Virus record (IMG/VR): IMGVR_UViG_3300029319_000421
Location: 1-26,351 of that record
DNA from: a virus
Strand: one strand, 5' to 3'
Length of the DNA: 26,351 bases
Part shown: piece after piece, positions 14,511 through 21,223 of the stretch
How positions within the stretch are numbered: the stretch's first letter is position 1
Layout: each line of letters begins with the position of its first letter
The notes under the pieces: generated by a model
The model's input: the letters and a program-made list of their open reading frames with translations, nothing else
The model's database searches: none
Told to the model about the DNA's origin: nothing
Program-made: the position numbers and the translations under genes

Positions 14511-14903
14511 ATGGCCTTAGTTATAAATGATAGAGTAAAAGAAACTAGTACAACACAAGGAACAGGTGATATTACACTTGCAGGTGCTGTAACTGGTTTT
14601 ATAACATTCAATAGTGGTATTGGAACTTCTAATACAACTTACTACACTATCTTTGAACAAGGCACAGCAAACTTTGAGGTAGGTTTAGGGACTTTATCAG
14701 GTTCTACAACTTTACAAAGAGATACAGTTTTAAGTAACTCTGCAGGTAACACTTCAAAGATTAACTTTAATTCAGGTGGTTCAAGTACATTAGATGTATT
14801 TTGTACAATGCCTGCAAGTAAATCGGTTTTCTTGGACGCATCAGGAGATCCGGTGGGAGCAGCGTCAGCTGGCTTTGCATTAGCAATGGCGGTGGCGTTA
14901 TAA
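14511..14903 (+). CDS. Tail fibre-type protein (VINDRVKETSTTQGTGDITL)
   Basis: 130 residues, TAGGAG before the ATG. The N-terminal block LVINDRVKETSTTQGTGDIT LAGAVTGFITF, then TTYYTIFEQGTANFEVGLGT and TLQRDTVLSNSAGNTSKINF, is a widespread module of phage tail fibres and fibre-associated proteins ('DRVKETT.T.GTG...L.GA..GF..F ... Y.I......EVG.GT .... L.R..V..SS'). The hydrophobic Ala/Gly-rich C-terminus (AGFALAMAVAL) is unusual for this module and may pack in a trimer. Likely a short fibre or an attachment piece for the Gly-rich fibres downstream. Confidence 0.75.
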   Translation: MALVINDRVKETSTTQGTGDITLAGAVTGFITFNSGIGTSNTTYYTIFEQGTANFEVGLGTLSGSTTLQRDTVLSNSAGNTSKINFNSGGSSTLDVFCTMPASKSVFLDASGDPVGAASAGFALAMAVAL

Positions 14904-14914
14904 AGGAATAAATT

Positions 14915-15241
14915 ATGGCACAAAATTTTAGAAACGATTTACAAAGAAACGTCGGAACATCAGAAGTTACTTTAATAACTGGTGGAGACTTTGATGCAGT
15001 TATCGGAATAAGATGTTGCAACGTTCTTACCTCTACTATTGAAGTGGATGTATTTATCGAGAATAGTAGTAATGATCACTTTCTTGCAAAAGGCGTGGTT
15101 GTACCACCAAATTCTGCGATAGAATTAATTCAAGGTGGGGCAAAAATTGTTTTAAAAAATGGTGATGTATTAAAAGCTAAAAGTAATACTGCTTCTAGTT
15201 TAGATATTGTCACTTCATTTATAGACGATATTAGTTCGTAA
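14915..15241 (+). CDS. Small conserved virion protein (108 aa)
   Basis: 108 residues, AAAGGA before the ATG. MAQNFRNDLQRNVGTSEVTL, AVIGIRCCNVLTSTIEVDVF, FLAKGVVVPPNSAIELIQGG and KIVLKNGDVLKAKSNTASSL outline a small beta-sandwich of the type 'IIGI...N...S.I.VDV.I.......LAKG..VP..S.IEL......L..GD.L.A.S', found near tail fibres in many phages and likely a virion surface domain. Two adjacent cysteines (CC) occur in the strand. No enzyme motif. Lies ten bases before the next small gene. Confidence 0.68.
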   Translation: MAQNFRNDLQRNVGTSEVTLITGGDFDAVIGIRCCNVLTSTIEVDVFIENSSNDHFLAKGVVVPPNSAIELIQGGAKIVLKNGDVLKAKSNTASSLDIVTSFIDDISS

Positions 15242-15250
15242 GGGGGAATT

Positions 15251-15427
15251 ATGACGGCAATAGTAAACGGTGTTCAATACATTGGAGGTCAAACATCTCC
15301 AGATGAATTTATAAAAAATCAAGCGTCAACGATTGACGGAACTCAAACAATAGACAGTGCAGTTCTTGCAGGACCTATTACTGTTCCTGCAACTATAACA
15401 GTAACGGGGACTTTAGTAATAGTGTAA
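15251..15427 (+). CDS. Small virion-type protein (58 aa)
   Basis: A 58-residue ORF with AGGGGGAA before the ATG. MTAIVNGVQYIGGQTSPDEF is followed by Ile/Thr/Ala/Val strand-forming sequence ending GPITVPATITVTGTLVIV, which looks like a few repeated beta strands such as those at the tip of a fibre. Its stop overlaps the ATG of the first Gly-rich fibre by one base (TAATG), so translation is probably coupled. A helper or tip peptide for the fibre is plausible from position only. Confidence 0.6.
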   Translation: MTAIVNGVQYIGGQTSPDEFIKNQASTIDGTQTIDSAVLAGPITVPATITVTGTLVIV

Positions 15428-16773
15428 TGTCAAAGATAGAAGTAAATACAGTTGCACCACAATGCGGAACTACTTTAACACTAGGGGAATCTGGTGATAC
15501 AGTAACTCTTGGATCTGGCGCGTCACAAACAGGATTTGGTAGAACAGGAACTGTAGATTGGCAAACAGATATTAAAACTACAACTTTTACAGCTGCAAAC
15601 GGAGAAGGTTATTTTGTAAATACTACTAGTGGAGGAATCACAGTAAATCTTCCAGCAGGCACAGCTGGATCTATTGTGTCTATAAAAGATTATTTAGGAA
15701 CTTTTAATAGCGGCAACTGTACTGTCGCTGCAAATGGTTCACAAAAAATTAATGGTTTAACTTTAGATGCTACATTAAATCAAACCGGTCAATCTGTTAC
15801 TTTAATTTATTCAGATGACACACAAGGTTGGTTGAATGTTCAGACAGATACCACTGTTGTAGGAAAGTCTTATATAGCAGCAACAGGAGGAACTGTTACT
15901 ACAGTTTGCACAGATTTTAAAGTACATACATTTACAGGTCCAGGAACTTTTTGTGTTTCAGCAGTGGGAAATCCTACAGGTTCAGACACAGTTTCTTATT
16001 TAGTTGTGGCTGGCGGCGGTGCAGGATCGTCTTCTGATGTGGGTGGAGCTGGTGGAGCAGGTGGTTATAGAGAAGGTAGAGCAAGTTATGATACTTATTC
16101 AGTTTCTCCATTGAACGCACCAGCTGGTTTACCTGTATCTGTTCAAGGATACCCAATTACAGTTGGAGCAGGTGGAGCAGGTCAAGCTAATAACGCTGGA
16201 AATCCTGGAGTAAGGGGAGGAGAAGGAAATAATTCAATTTTTTCAACTATAACATCAGCTAAAGGTGGTGCAGGTGGTTCAGCAACTCCTGAAAATAATG
16301 GAACAGCAGGTGGTTCAGGTGGTGGTGGATCACATTCTAGTAGTGGTACTGGTGGAGCAGGAAATACACCTCCTGTAAGTCCACCTCAAGGAAATAGTGG
16401 TGGTAACGCCCCTGGAGCAGGAAATCCTGCTTATGGTGCTGGTGGTGGCGGTGGAGCTGGTGGAGCCGGTAGCGCTGGTACAACTTCTACAGGTGGGCCT
16501 GGTGGTCCAGGAGTGGCTACTTCAATTACAGGTGCCTCTGTCACAAGAGCCGGTGGTGGAGCTGGATCAGGAGATGCTCCAGGAACTGGTGGTACGGGTG
16601 GACCTGGTGGTGGTGGACCAAGTAATGCATCTGCTAGTGATGCAACGTCGGGAACGGCTAATACTGGTGGTGGTGGAGGCGGTGCCTCCGGACCTGGTGG
16701 TGGTGGATCTGGTGGAGCTTCTGGGTCTGGTGGATCAGGAATAGTTGTGATAAGGTATAAATTTCAAAATTAA
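15427..16773 (+). CDS. Glycine-rich tail fibre/adhesin, paralogue 1
   Basis: 448 residues. Residues 1-50 carry a short repeat-like N-terminus ending FGRTGTVDWQT (37-47). Residues ~50-140 are a beta domain (NGEGYFVNTTSG, VNLPAGTAGSIVSIKDY, VTLIYSDDTQGWLNV); a linker with FKVHTFTGPGTFCVS follows. From ~190 to ~440 the chain is mostly Gly/Ala/Ser in runs of GG separated by short motifs (YPITVGAGGAG, NTPPVSPPQG at 313-322), closed by SGIVVIRYKFQN. Gly-rich runs of this type form polyglycine-II helix sandwiches in known phage adhesins such as S16 gp38, and give receptor specificity. First of three tandem paralogues; the start overlaps the upstream stop by one base. A host-binding role is inferred from this architecture. 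Confidence 0.82.
   Translation: MSKIEVNTVAPQCGTTLTLGESGDTVTLGSGASQTGFGRTGTVDWQTDIKTTTFTAANGEGYFVNTTSGGITVNLPAGTAGSIVSIKDYLGTFNSGNCTVAANGSQKINGLTLDATLNQTGQSVTLIYSDDTQGWLNVQTDTTVVGKSYIAATGGTVTTVCTDFKVHTFTGPGTFCVSAVGNPTGSDTVSYLVVAGGGAGSSSDVGGAGGAGGYREGRASYDTYSVSPLNAPAGLPVSVQGYPITVGAGGAGQANNAGNPGVRGGEGNNSIFSTITSAKGGAGGSATPENNGTAGGSGGGGSHSSSGTGGAGNTPPVSPPQGNSGGNAPGAGNPAYGAGGGGGAGGAGSAGTTSTGGPGGPGVATSITGASVTRAGGGAGSGDAPGTGGTGGPGGGGPSNASASDATSGTANTGGGGGGASGPGGGGSGGASGSGGSGIVVIRYKFQN
16351..16377 (+). repeat. 27-base exact repeat shared by fibre paralogues 1 and 3 (copy 1)
   Basis: Bases 16351-16377, starting GGTGGAGCAGGAAATACACC, recur exactly at 19189-19215. The repeat encodes the Gly-Ala-Gly-Asn-Thr-Pro-Pro-Val segment at the heart of the Gly-rich domain. 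Direct orientation, about 2.8 kb apart. It could serve as a recombination site between fibre genes. Confidence 0.85.
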
Positions 16774-16775
16774 TT

Positions 16776-18149
16776 ATGACAAGCACAATTAAAGTAAACA
16801 ACGTTCAAAACCAATGTGGTCAAAACATTATTAACGAGAGTAGTAATACAATCACTATTGGCGCTAGTGGTGATACGATTGCTTTAGCATCAGGCGCAAG
16901 TCAGACAGGCTTTGGTAGGACAGGAACAGTAGACTGGCAAACATCAATTAAAACAGCTGCGAGTTTTACTCCAGCAAATGGTGAGGGTTACTTTGTGGAT
17001 ACATCAAGTAATGCTGTAACTGCAAATTTACCAGCAGGTTCTGTTGGAGCGATTGTAGCTTTTAAAGATTACGCACAAAATTTTGACACAAATGCTTTAA
17101 CTATCGTTGCTAATGGATCTGAAAAAATTGAAGGACAAACTTTTAATTTAATTCTAAATATAGAAGGACAAGGTGCTACTTTAGTTTATGGTGATGCTAC
17201 AAAAGGTTGGCAAGTTGTTAATAGTAACGACATTGCAAACGTACAAAAATTTGTAACAGCAACTGGTGGCACAGAAACGGTGGTTTGTACAAATTTTAAA
17301 GTCCACACTTTTACAGGTCCAGGAACTTTTGACGTTCAATGTGCTGGTAATCCAGGTGGTTCAAGTAGTGTAGATTATTTAGTAGTTGCTGGTGGGGGTG
17401 GTGGAGGAAGCCTCGGCGGCGGTGGAGGCGGAGGAGGTTTTAGAGAATCTCCTGGAACAGCATCAGGAAGTTATACTGCATCACCTTTAGGAACATCACC
17501 GGCTGTGGCTTTACCAGTTACAGCAAGAACTTTTCCAATTACAGTAGGTGCTGGAGGAGCAGGCGGTGGACCTACTCAACCAGGTGCAGCAGGTTCAGTT
17601 TCAACATTTTCAACAATTACTTCTGCAGGTGGAGGATTTGGTGGTGGACACGCAGGAGGTGCTATTGGAGCAGGTGGTTCTGGCGGTGGTCAAGGTTTTC
17701 CAAGTGGTCCAACTTCTGCAGGTGCAGCAGGAAATACTCCACCAGTTGATCCTCCTCAAGGTCAACCAGGAGGTGGTGGTCAAAATGCAAATACTTATTC
17801 AGGCGGTGGTGGAGGTGCTACAGAGGCAGGTGAAACAACTCCAGGTTCTGCTGGTGGTAGAGGTGGCGCAGGTGGAACAACTAACATACCTGGATCACCA
17901 ATATCAAAATCTGGTGGTGGCGGTGGAGGAATTAATGGTGCTGCTCCAGGAAGTGCAGGTGCAGGAAGTCCTTGTGGCTCTGGCGCGGCAGGAATAAAAG
18001 GTGGTAGTAGTGGAGCAGGACCAAGTGCAAGTGCAAACACTGGCGGTGGCGGTGGTGGGGGTGCACATACATCAAGTCCACCGACTGGCTCTACTAATGG
18101 TGGAGCAGGAGGAAGTGGTATCGTAGTAATAAGGTATAAGTTTCAATAG
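16776..18149 (+). CDS. Glycine-rich tail fibre/adhesin, paralogue 2
   Basis: 457 residues, two bases after paralogue 1 without a clear ribosome site, so probably translated by re-initiation. Same order: N-terminal stretch ending FGRTGTVDWQT, beta domain (NGEGYFVDTSSN, ANLPAGSVGAIVAFKDY, ATLVYGDATKGWQVV), FKVHTFTGPGTFDVQ, then a Gly-rich domain from about residue 200 with NTPPVDPPQG (320-329), ending SGIVVIRYKFQ. Differences from paralogue 1 are mostly in the Gly-rich half: different lengths of GGG runs and inserts such as TASGSYTASPLGTS and TTNIPGSPISKSG. Variable adhesive half with a conserved anchoring half suggests diversification of host contact. Confidence 0.82.
   Translation: MTSTIKVNNVQNQCGQNIINESSNTITIGASGDTIALASGASQTGFGRTGTVDWQTSIKTAASFTPANGEGYFVDTSSNAVTANLPAGSVGAIVAFKDYAQNFDTNALTIVANGSEKIEGQTFNLILNIEGQGATLVYGDATKGWQVVNSNDIANVQKFVTATGGTETVVCTNFKVHTFTGPGTFDVQCAGNPGGSSSVDYLVVAGGGGGGSLGGGGGGGGFRESPGTASGSYTASPLGTSPAVALPVTARTFPITVGAGGAGGGPTQPGAAGSVSTFSTITSAGGGFGGGHAGGAIGAGGSGGGQGFPSGPTSAGAAGNTPPVDPPQGQPGGGGQNANTYSGGGGGATEAGETTPGSAGGRGGAGGTTNIPGSPISKSGGGGGGINGAAPGSAGAGSPCGSGAAGIKGGSSGAGPSASANTGGGGGGGAHTSSPPTGSTNGGAGGSGIVVIRYKFQ
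17292..17323 (+). repeat. 32-base exact repeat shared by fibre paralogues 2 and 3 (copy 1)
   Basis: Bases 17292-17323, beginning AATTTTAAAGTCCACACTTT, recur exactly at 18742-18773 and encode the FKVHTFTGPG linker before the Gly-rich domain. Paralogue 1 has a diverged version at about 15917. This is the junction between the conserved and variable halves of the fibres. Confidence 0.85.
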
Positions 18150-18156
18150 GTAAATT

Positions 18157-19584
18157 ATGAGTGAAATAAAAGTAAATAAAATTAGTCCAAGAACAAATTG
18201 TGGCACAACACAATTAGGAGACGCTGGAGATACAATCACTGTTACAGGTGATTTAAAATCAAATTCAATTAAAACAGCATCTGGTTCAACTCTTACAATA
18301 GGTCAATCAGGTGATACTGTAACACTTGCTTCAGGTGCATCACAAACAGGGTTTGGTAGAACAGGAACTGTAGACTGGCAGACAGGATCAATTAAAACAG
18401 GAAACTTTACAGCAGCAAATGGTGAAGGTTATTTTATTGATACTACAAGTGGTGCAATTACAATGAGTTTACCAGCAGGAAGTGCTGGTGCAATAGTATC
18501 AGTTCAAGATTATGCAAACACATTTGATTCAAACGCATTAACAATAAATCCAAATGGATCACAAAAAATAAATGGTGGTGAAGGTGGTGCGGGAATAACT
18601 ATAAACACAGAATCTCAAGGGTTAACTTTTGTTTACGTTGATTCAACTCAAGGATGGAAAACAGTTCAAGACAACACTTTTGGAACAGCTGGATCTGCTT
18701 ATGTTGCAGCTACAGGAGGAACCATAACAACAGTTTGTACGAATTTTAAAGTCCACACTTTTACAGGTCCAGGCACATTTTGTGTATCTGCAGCAGGTGG
18801 TCCTAGTGGTTCTAATACAGTAGATTATTTAGTTCTTGCTGGCGGCGGTAGTGGAGGTTCAAGAGATAGAGCAGGTGGAGGTGGAGCAGGTGGTTATAGA
18901 GAATCATCAGGTGCTGCTTCAGGTTGTTACACTGCAAGTCCATTAGGATCTAGTGTTTCGGCATTACCGGTTTCAGTACAAGGTTACCCAATAACAGTTG
19001 GAGCAGGAGCTTCGGCAAATCCTGCAGTTAGTAGAGGAAATCAAGGTTCAACTTCAACTTTTTCAACAATATCTTCTGCTGGTGGTGGCGCTGGTGGAGG
19101 TGATAATGGTGATAGTGTTCCCGCATTAGCAGGTGGATCTGGTGGTGGAAGAGGTGTTGGTGGATTACCTTGTGGACCCGTACAGCCTGGTGGAGCAGGA
19201 AATACACCTCCTGTATCTCCGCCTCAAGGAAATAATGGTGGAGGTGGTCAACACAATGGAAATGGTGGATCAGGTGGTGGCGGTGGTGCTGGAGCTGTCG
19301 GAGTTGATGGAAATGGAAACCCCCCTGGACAAGGTGGCGCTGGCGGAAATGGTGTAGCAAGTTCAATTACAGCATCCCCTGTCACAAGAGGTGGCGGCGG
19401 TGGTGGAGGAGGAGATCAAGGACCACGACCTGGAGGATCAGGTGGTGGAGGTGCTGCTCTACCAGGAGGCGGAGCAGGAACAGCTAACCTTGGCGGTGGC
19501 GGTGGAGGTACCGACACAAGTGGTGGTTCAGGTGGCGCTGGAGGATCAGGAATAGTAGTAATAAGATACAAATTTCAAAATTAA
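18157..19584 (+). CDS. Glycine-rich tail fibre/adhesin, paralogue 3
   Basis: 475 residues. It differs from the other two by an N-terminal insertion (about 20-25 residues around DTITVTGDLKSNSIKTASGS, repeating the 'GDTxTxxG' unit), after which FGRTGTVDWQT, the beta domain (NGEGYFIDTTSGA, MSLPAGSAGAIVSVQDY, LTFVYVDSTQGWKTV) and FKVHTFTGPGTFCVS follow. The Gly-rich domain runs from ~224 and contains NTPPVSPPQG (349-358) and the shared end SGIVVIRYKFQN. Its YPITVGAGASANP and the 27-base DNA identity with paralogue 1, plus a 32-base identity with paralogue 2, point to mosaic exchange. Last gene before the enzyme block. Confidence 0.82.
   Translation: MSEIKVNKISPRTNCGTTQLGDAGDTITVTGDLKSNSIKTASGSTLTIGQSGDTVTLASGASQTGFGRTGTVDWQTGSIKTGNFTAANGEGYFIDTTSGAITMSLPAGSAGAIVSVQDYANTFDSNALTINPNGSQKINGGEGGAGITINTESQGLTFVYVDSTQGWKTVQDNTFGTAGSAYVAATGGTITTVCTNFKVHTFTGPGTFCVSAAGGPSGSNTVDYLVLAGGGSGGSRDRAGGGGAGGYRESSGAASGCYTASPLGSSVSALPVSVQGYPITVGAGASANPAVSRGNQGSTSTFSTISSAGGGAGGGDNGDSVPALAGGSGGGRGVGGLPCGPVQPGGAGNTPPVSPPQGNNGGGGQHNGNGGSGGGGGAGAVGVDGNGNPPGQGGAGGNGVASSITASPVTRGGGGGGGGDQGPRPGGSGGGGAALPGGGAGTANLGGGGGGTDTSGGSGGAGGSGIVVIRYKFQN
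18742..18773 (+). repeat. 32-base exact repeat shared by fibre paralogues 2 and 3 (copy 2)
   Basis: Exact copy of 17292-17323 in the third fibre gene, in direct orientation 1450 bases downstream, at the equivalent domain boundary. Confidence 0.85.
19189..19215 (+). repeat. 27-base exact repeat shared by fibre paralogues 1 and 3 (copy 2)
   Basis: Exact copy of 16351-16377 in the third fibre gene; the flanking sequences differ, and the second fibre has only a synonymous variant at this place. Confidence 0.85.
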
Positions 19585-19629
19585 TATGTATTTACTGAAC
19601 TTAAAAATTAATATATAAGGAGAAACATT

Positions 19630-20085
19630 ATGGCACATTTTGCAAAACTAGGAGCTAACGGAAAAGTTATTCAAGTGTTAACTATGGATAACGATAAGAT
19701 GTTAAACGCTGATGGTGTTGAAGACGAAGCAGTAGGTCAACAGTGGTTAGAAACACACAACAACTGGCCTGCACAAATGTGGATTCAAACTTCATATAAC
19801 ACTATGAATAACAAACACAGCTCTGGTGATAACTCAAAAGCATTTAGAGGAAACTACGCAGGTATAGGTTTTGAGTGGGATGAAGATAATCAAATCTTTT
19901 GGCCTAAAAAACCTTATGCGTCTTGGGTAAAAGATATTACAACTGCAACTTGGAAATCACCAATTGGTGATGCTCCTGCATTAACTGCAGAACAAACTTC
20001 ACAAAATGAAGCTGGTACTCATAGGTGGAGTTATGTTTGGAATGAATCAGGCCAGTCTTGGGACTTGACAGACCATAACGCATAA
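19630..20085 (+). CDS. Conserved phage protein (MAHFAKLGANGKVIQVL type)
   Basis: 151 residues, AAGGAG before the ATG. It opens MAHFAKLGANGKVIQVLTMD and has GQQWLETHNNWPAQMWIQTS YNT, FRGNYAGIGFEWDEDNQIFW, PKKPYASWVKDITTATWKSP and a Trp-rich C-terminus (HRWSYVWNESGQSWDLTD). Cyanophage T4-like genomes carry very similar proteins ('MAHFA.LDENN.V..V..V.N ... W.QTSYN...R..FRGN.AGIG..YD...D.F..PKP..SW.LN...W..P'), usually within tail or fibre regions, of unknown function. Very high Trp content (about nine residues in 151). It opens the enzyme block but is separated from the overlapping genes by 18 bases. Confidence 0.78.
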   Translation: MAHFAKLGANGKVIQVLTMDNDKMLNADGVEDEAVGQQWLETHNNWPAQMWIQTSYNTMNNKHSSGDNSKAFRGNYAGIGFEWDEDNQIFWPKKPYASWVKDITTATWKSPIGDAPALTAEQTSQNEAGTHRWSYVWNESGQSWDLTDHNA

Positions 20086-20103
20086 ATTACAAAGGTATGT
20101 GGT

Positions 20104-20607
20104 ATGCAAAAGAAAGTATTATCTGAACAAGCTTTATATTATGGTGACGTGGCAATGCCTAAAGATTGGGACATTGACCGAGGTAAATTAGAAAAAGACA
20201 TTTTACAATCAGTAATTCAAAACAAAGAATTTCCATTCTCAAGAACTTGGGATATGTTGAATACATATATGCGAGATCACATTAATCTTGAGTATGGTTT
20301 TAATTTAATTAGTAAAAAAACGTGGGGCAATATCTATAAACCTGCAGAAACAACAATTCCATTATTAAATATAGATCCAGTAGATCTACGTAACTCACCA
20401 GATTATACACTGTTATATGGTGTCAAAGTTGAAGATTGTAATGTTAGAATATATTATGAAGATAATAGACGTAAAGGTAGATCTTGGGATATACCATTAG
20501 AAAATAATAAATTTATAATGTTTCCATCAACTAATATGTATTATTTAACTAATAATCAAAAGGATAGTTTAAATTTTGTACAAACTATAACGTATGAATA
20601 TATCTAA
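20104..20607 (+). CDS. Double-stranded beta-helix-like protein without visible iron ligands
   Basis: 167 residues. AAAGG at 20091-20095 gives good spacing to the ATG at 20104. Start MQKKVLSEQALYYGDVAMPK; the second half has LLNIDPVDLRNSPDYTLLYG, VRIYYEDNRRKGRSWDIPLE, NNKFIMFPSTNMYYLTNNQK and a final LNFVQTITYEYI. The strand order 'V.I.Y.DNRR.G..W..PL.NN..I.FPS...Y.........F..T..Y.Y' copies the C-terminal half of the 2OG-oxygenase fold, but the position where the distal His is expected (FPSTNMYY) has no His and no H-x-D is present, so catalysis by iron is unlikely. I recall homologues beside 2OG oxygenases in cyanophages. It may be a partner or regulatory subunit. The 3' end overlaps the next gene by 14 bases. 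Confidence 0.6.
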   Translation: MQKKVLSEQALYYGDVAMPKDWDIDRGKLEKDILQSVIQNKEFPFSRTWDMLNTYMRDHINLEYGFNLISKKTWGNIYKPAETTIPLLNIDPVDLRNSPDYTLLYGVKVEDCNVRIYYEDNRRKGRSWDIPLENNKFIMFPSTNMYYLTNNQKDSLNFVQTITYEYI

Positions 20608-21223
20608 TTACTATTGGTATTTTACTGGTGCGTTAACCCCTAGGTTCTGTGATGAGGTAATACAGTATGCTAATGCACAAAAAGAAGTTATGGCTAGGAC
20701 AGGTGGTTATGGTGATAAAAAATTAAATAAAGAAGAGATACTAGATTTAAAAAGAAAAAGAAACTCTGATTTAGTATGGCTCAATGATACTTGGATATAT
20801 AAAGAGTTACATCCCTATGTGCACGAAGCAAATAAAGCTGCTGGTTGGAACTATGATTGGGATAGAAGTGAGTCTTGTCAGTTTACAAAATATAAATTAA
20901 ATCAATACTATGATTGGCATTGTGATAGTTGGGACAAACCTTATGATAAAGAAGGACCCGAAAAAGGTAAGATTAGAAAACTATCTATGACTTGTCAGTT
21001 AACAGACGGATCAGAATATAAAGGTGGTGAATTAGAATTTGATTTTAGAAACTATGATCCACATATGCGAGACGAATCAAAACATAGAATACAATGTAAA
21101 GAAATATTACCAAAAGGATCAATCATTGTGTTTCCTAGTTTTGTGTGGCACAGAGTTAAACCAGTAACCGCTGGCACAAGATACAGTCTTGTTGTTTGGC
21201 ATTTAGGAAGACCATTTAAATGA
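20594..21223 (+). CDS. 2OG-Fe(II) oxygenase, prolyl-hydroxylase-like (PKHD type)
   Basis: 209 residues; ATG lies 14 bases inside the preceding gene. Fe(II) ligands are visible: His109 and Asp111 in YDWHCDSWDKP, distal His186 in PSFVWHRVKPV, and Arg196 in TRYSLVVWHLG to bind 2-oxoglutarate. Preceding SMTCQLTDGSEYKGGELEFD and EILPKGSIIVFPSFVWHRVK are the usual core strands of P4H/PKHD hydroxylases. These enzymes hydroxylate an unactivated C-H, typically a side-chain of a peptide or a small molecule, using O2 and 2-oxoglutarate. The substrate cannot be read from sequence. It ends in an ATGA overlap with the halogenase gene, so the two are probably co-translated. Confidence 0.87.
   Translation: MNISNYYWYFTGALTPRFCDEVIQYANAQKEVMARTGGYGDKKLNKEEILDLKRKRNSDLVWLNDTWIYKELHPYVHEANKAAGWNYDWDRSESCQFTKYKLNQYYDWHCDSWDKPYDKEGPEKGKIRKLSMTCQLTDGSEYKGGELEFDFRNYDPHMRDESKHRIQCKEILPKGSIIVFPSFVWHRVKPVTAGTRYSLVVWHLGRPFK

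Noticed and set aside
16397-16744. Long overlapping + strand ORF (115 aa) inside fibre paralogue 1, with similar ones in paralogues 2 and 3
   Set aside because: Products are Val/Leu/Glu-rich periodic sequences, as expected when GGT/GGA glycine codons are read one frame off. They are codon-bias shadows with no ribosome site.
19028-19366. Minus-strand ORFs within the Gly-rich genes and elsewhere (His/Leu- or Pro-rich)
   Set aside because: The reverse of glycine codons gives CCN/ACC runs; compositions are artefactual. All credible genes are on the + strand.
15427-19584. Periodic GGT repeats as a CRISPR array or microsatellite
   Set aside because: The repeats are in frame as glycine codons with irregular spacing, conserved at protein level, and have no unique spacers of regular length.
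19589-19617. TATATA box before the 19630 gene as a promoter
   Set aside because: No usable -35 box at 16-18 bases spacing; such AT strings are frequent in this sequence.
20097-20126. Nine-codon ORF starting ATGTGGTATGC just before and across the 20104 start
   Set aside because: Its ATG is only one base from the AAAGG site, too close for initiation, and it ends at once. The 20104 ATG has proper spacing. A sequence slip at this place cannot be excluded but is not supported.
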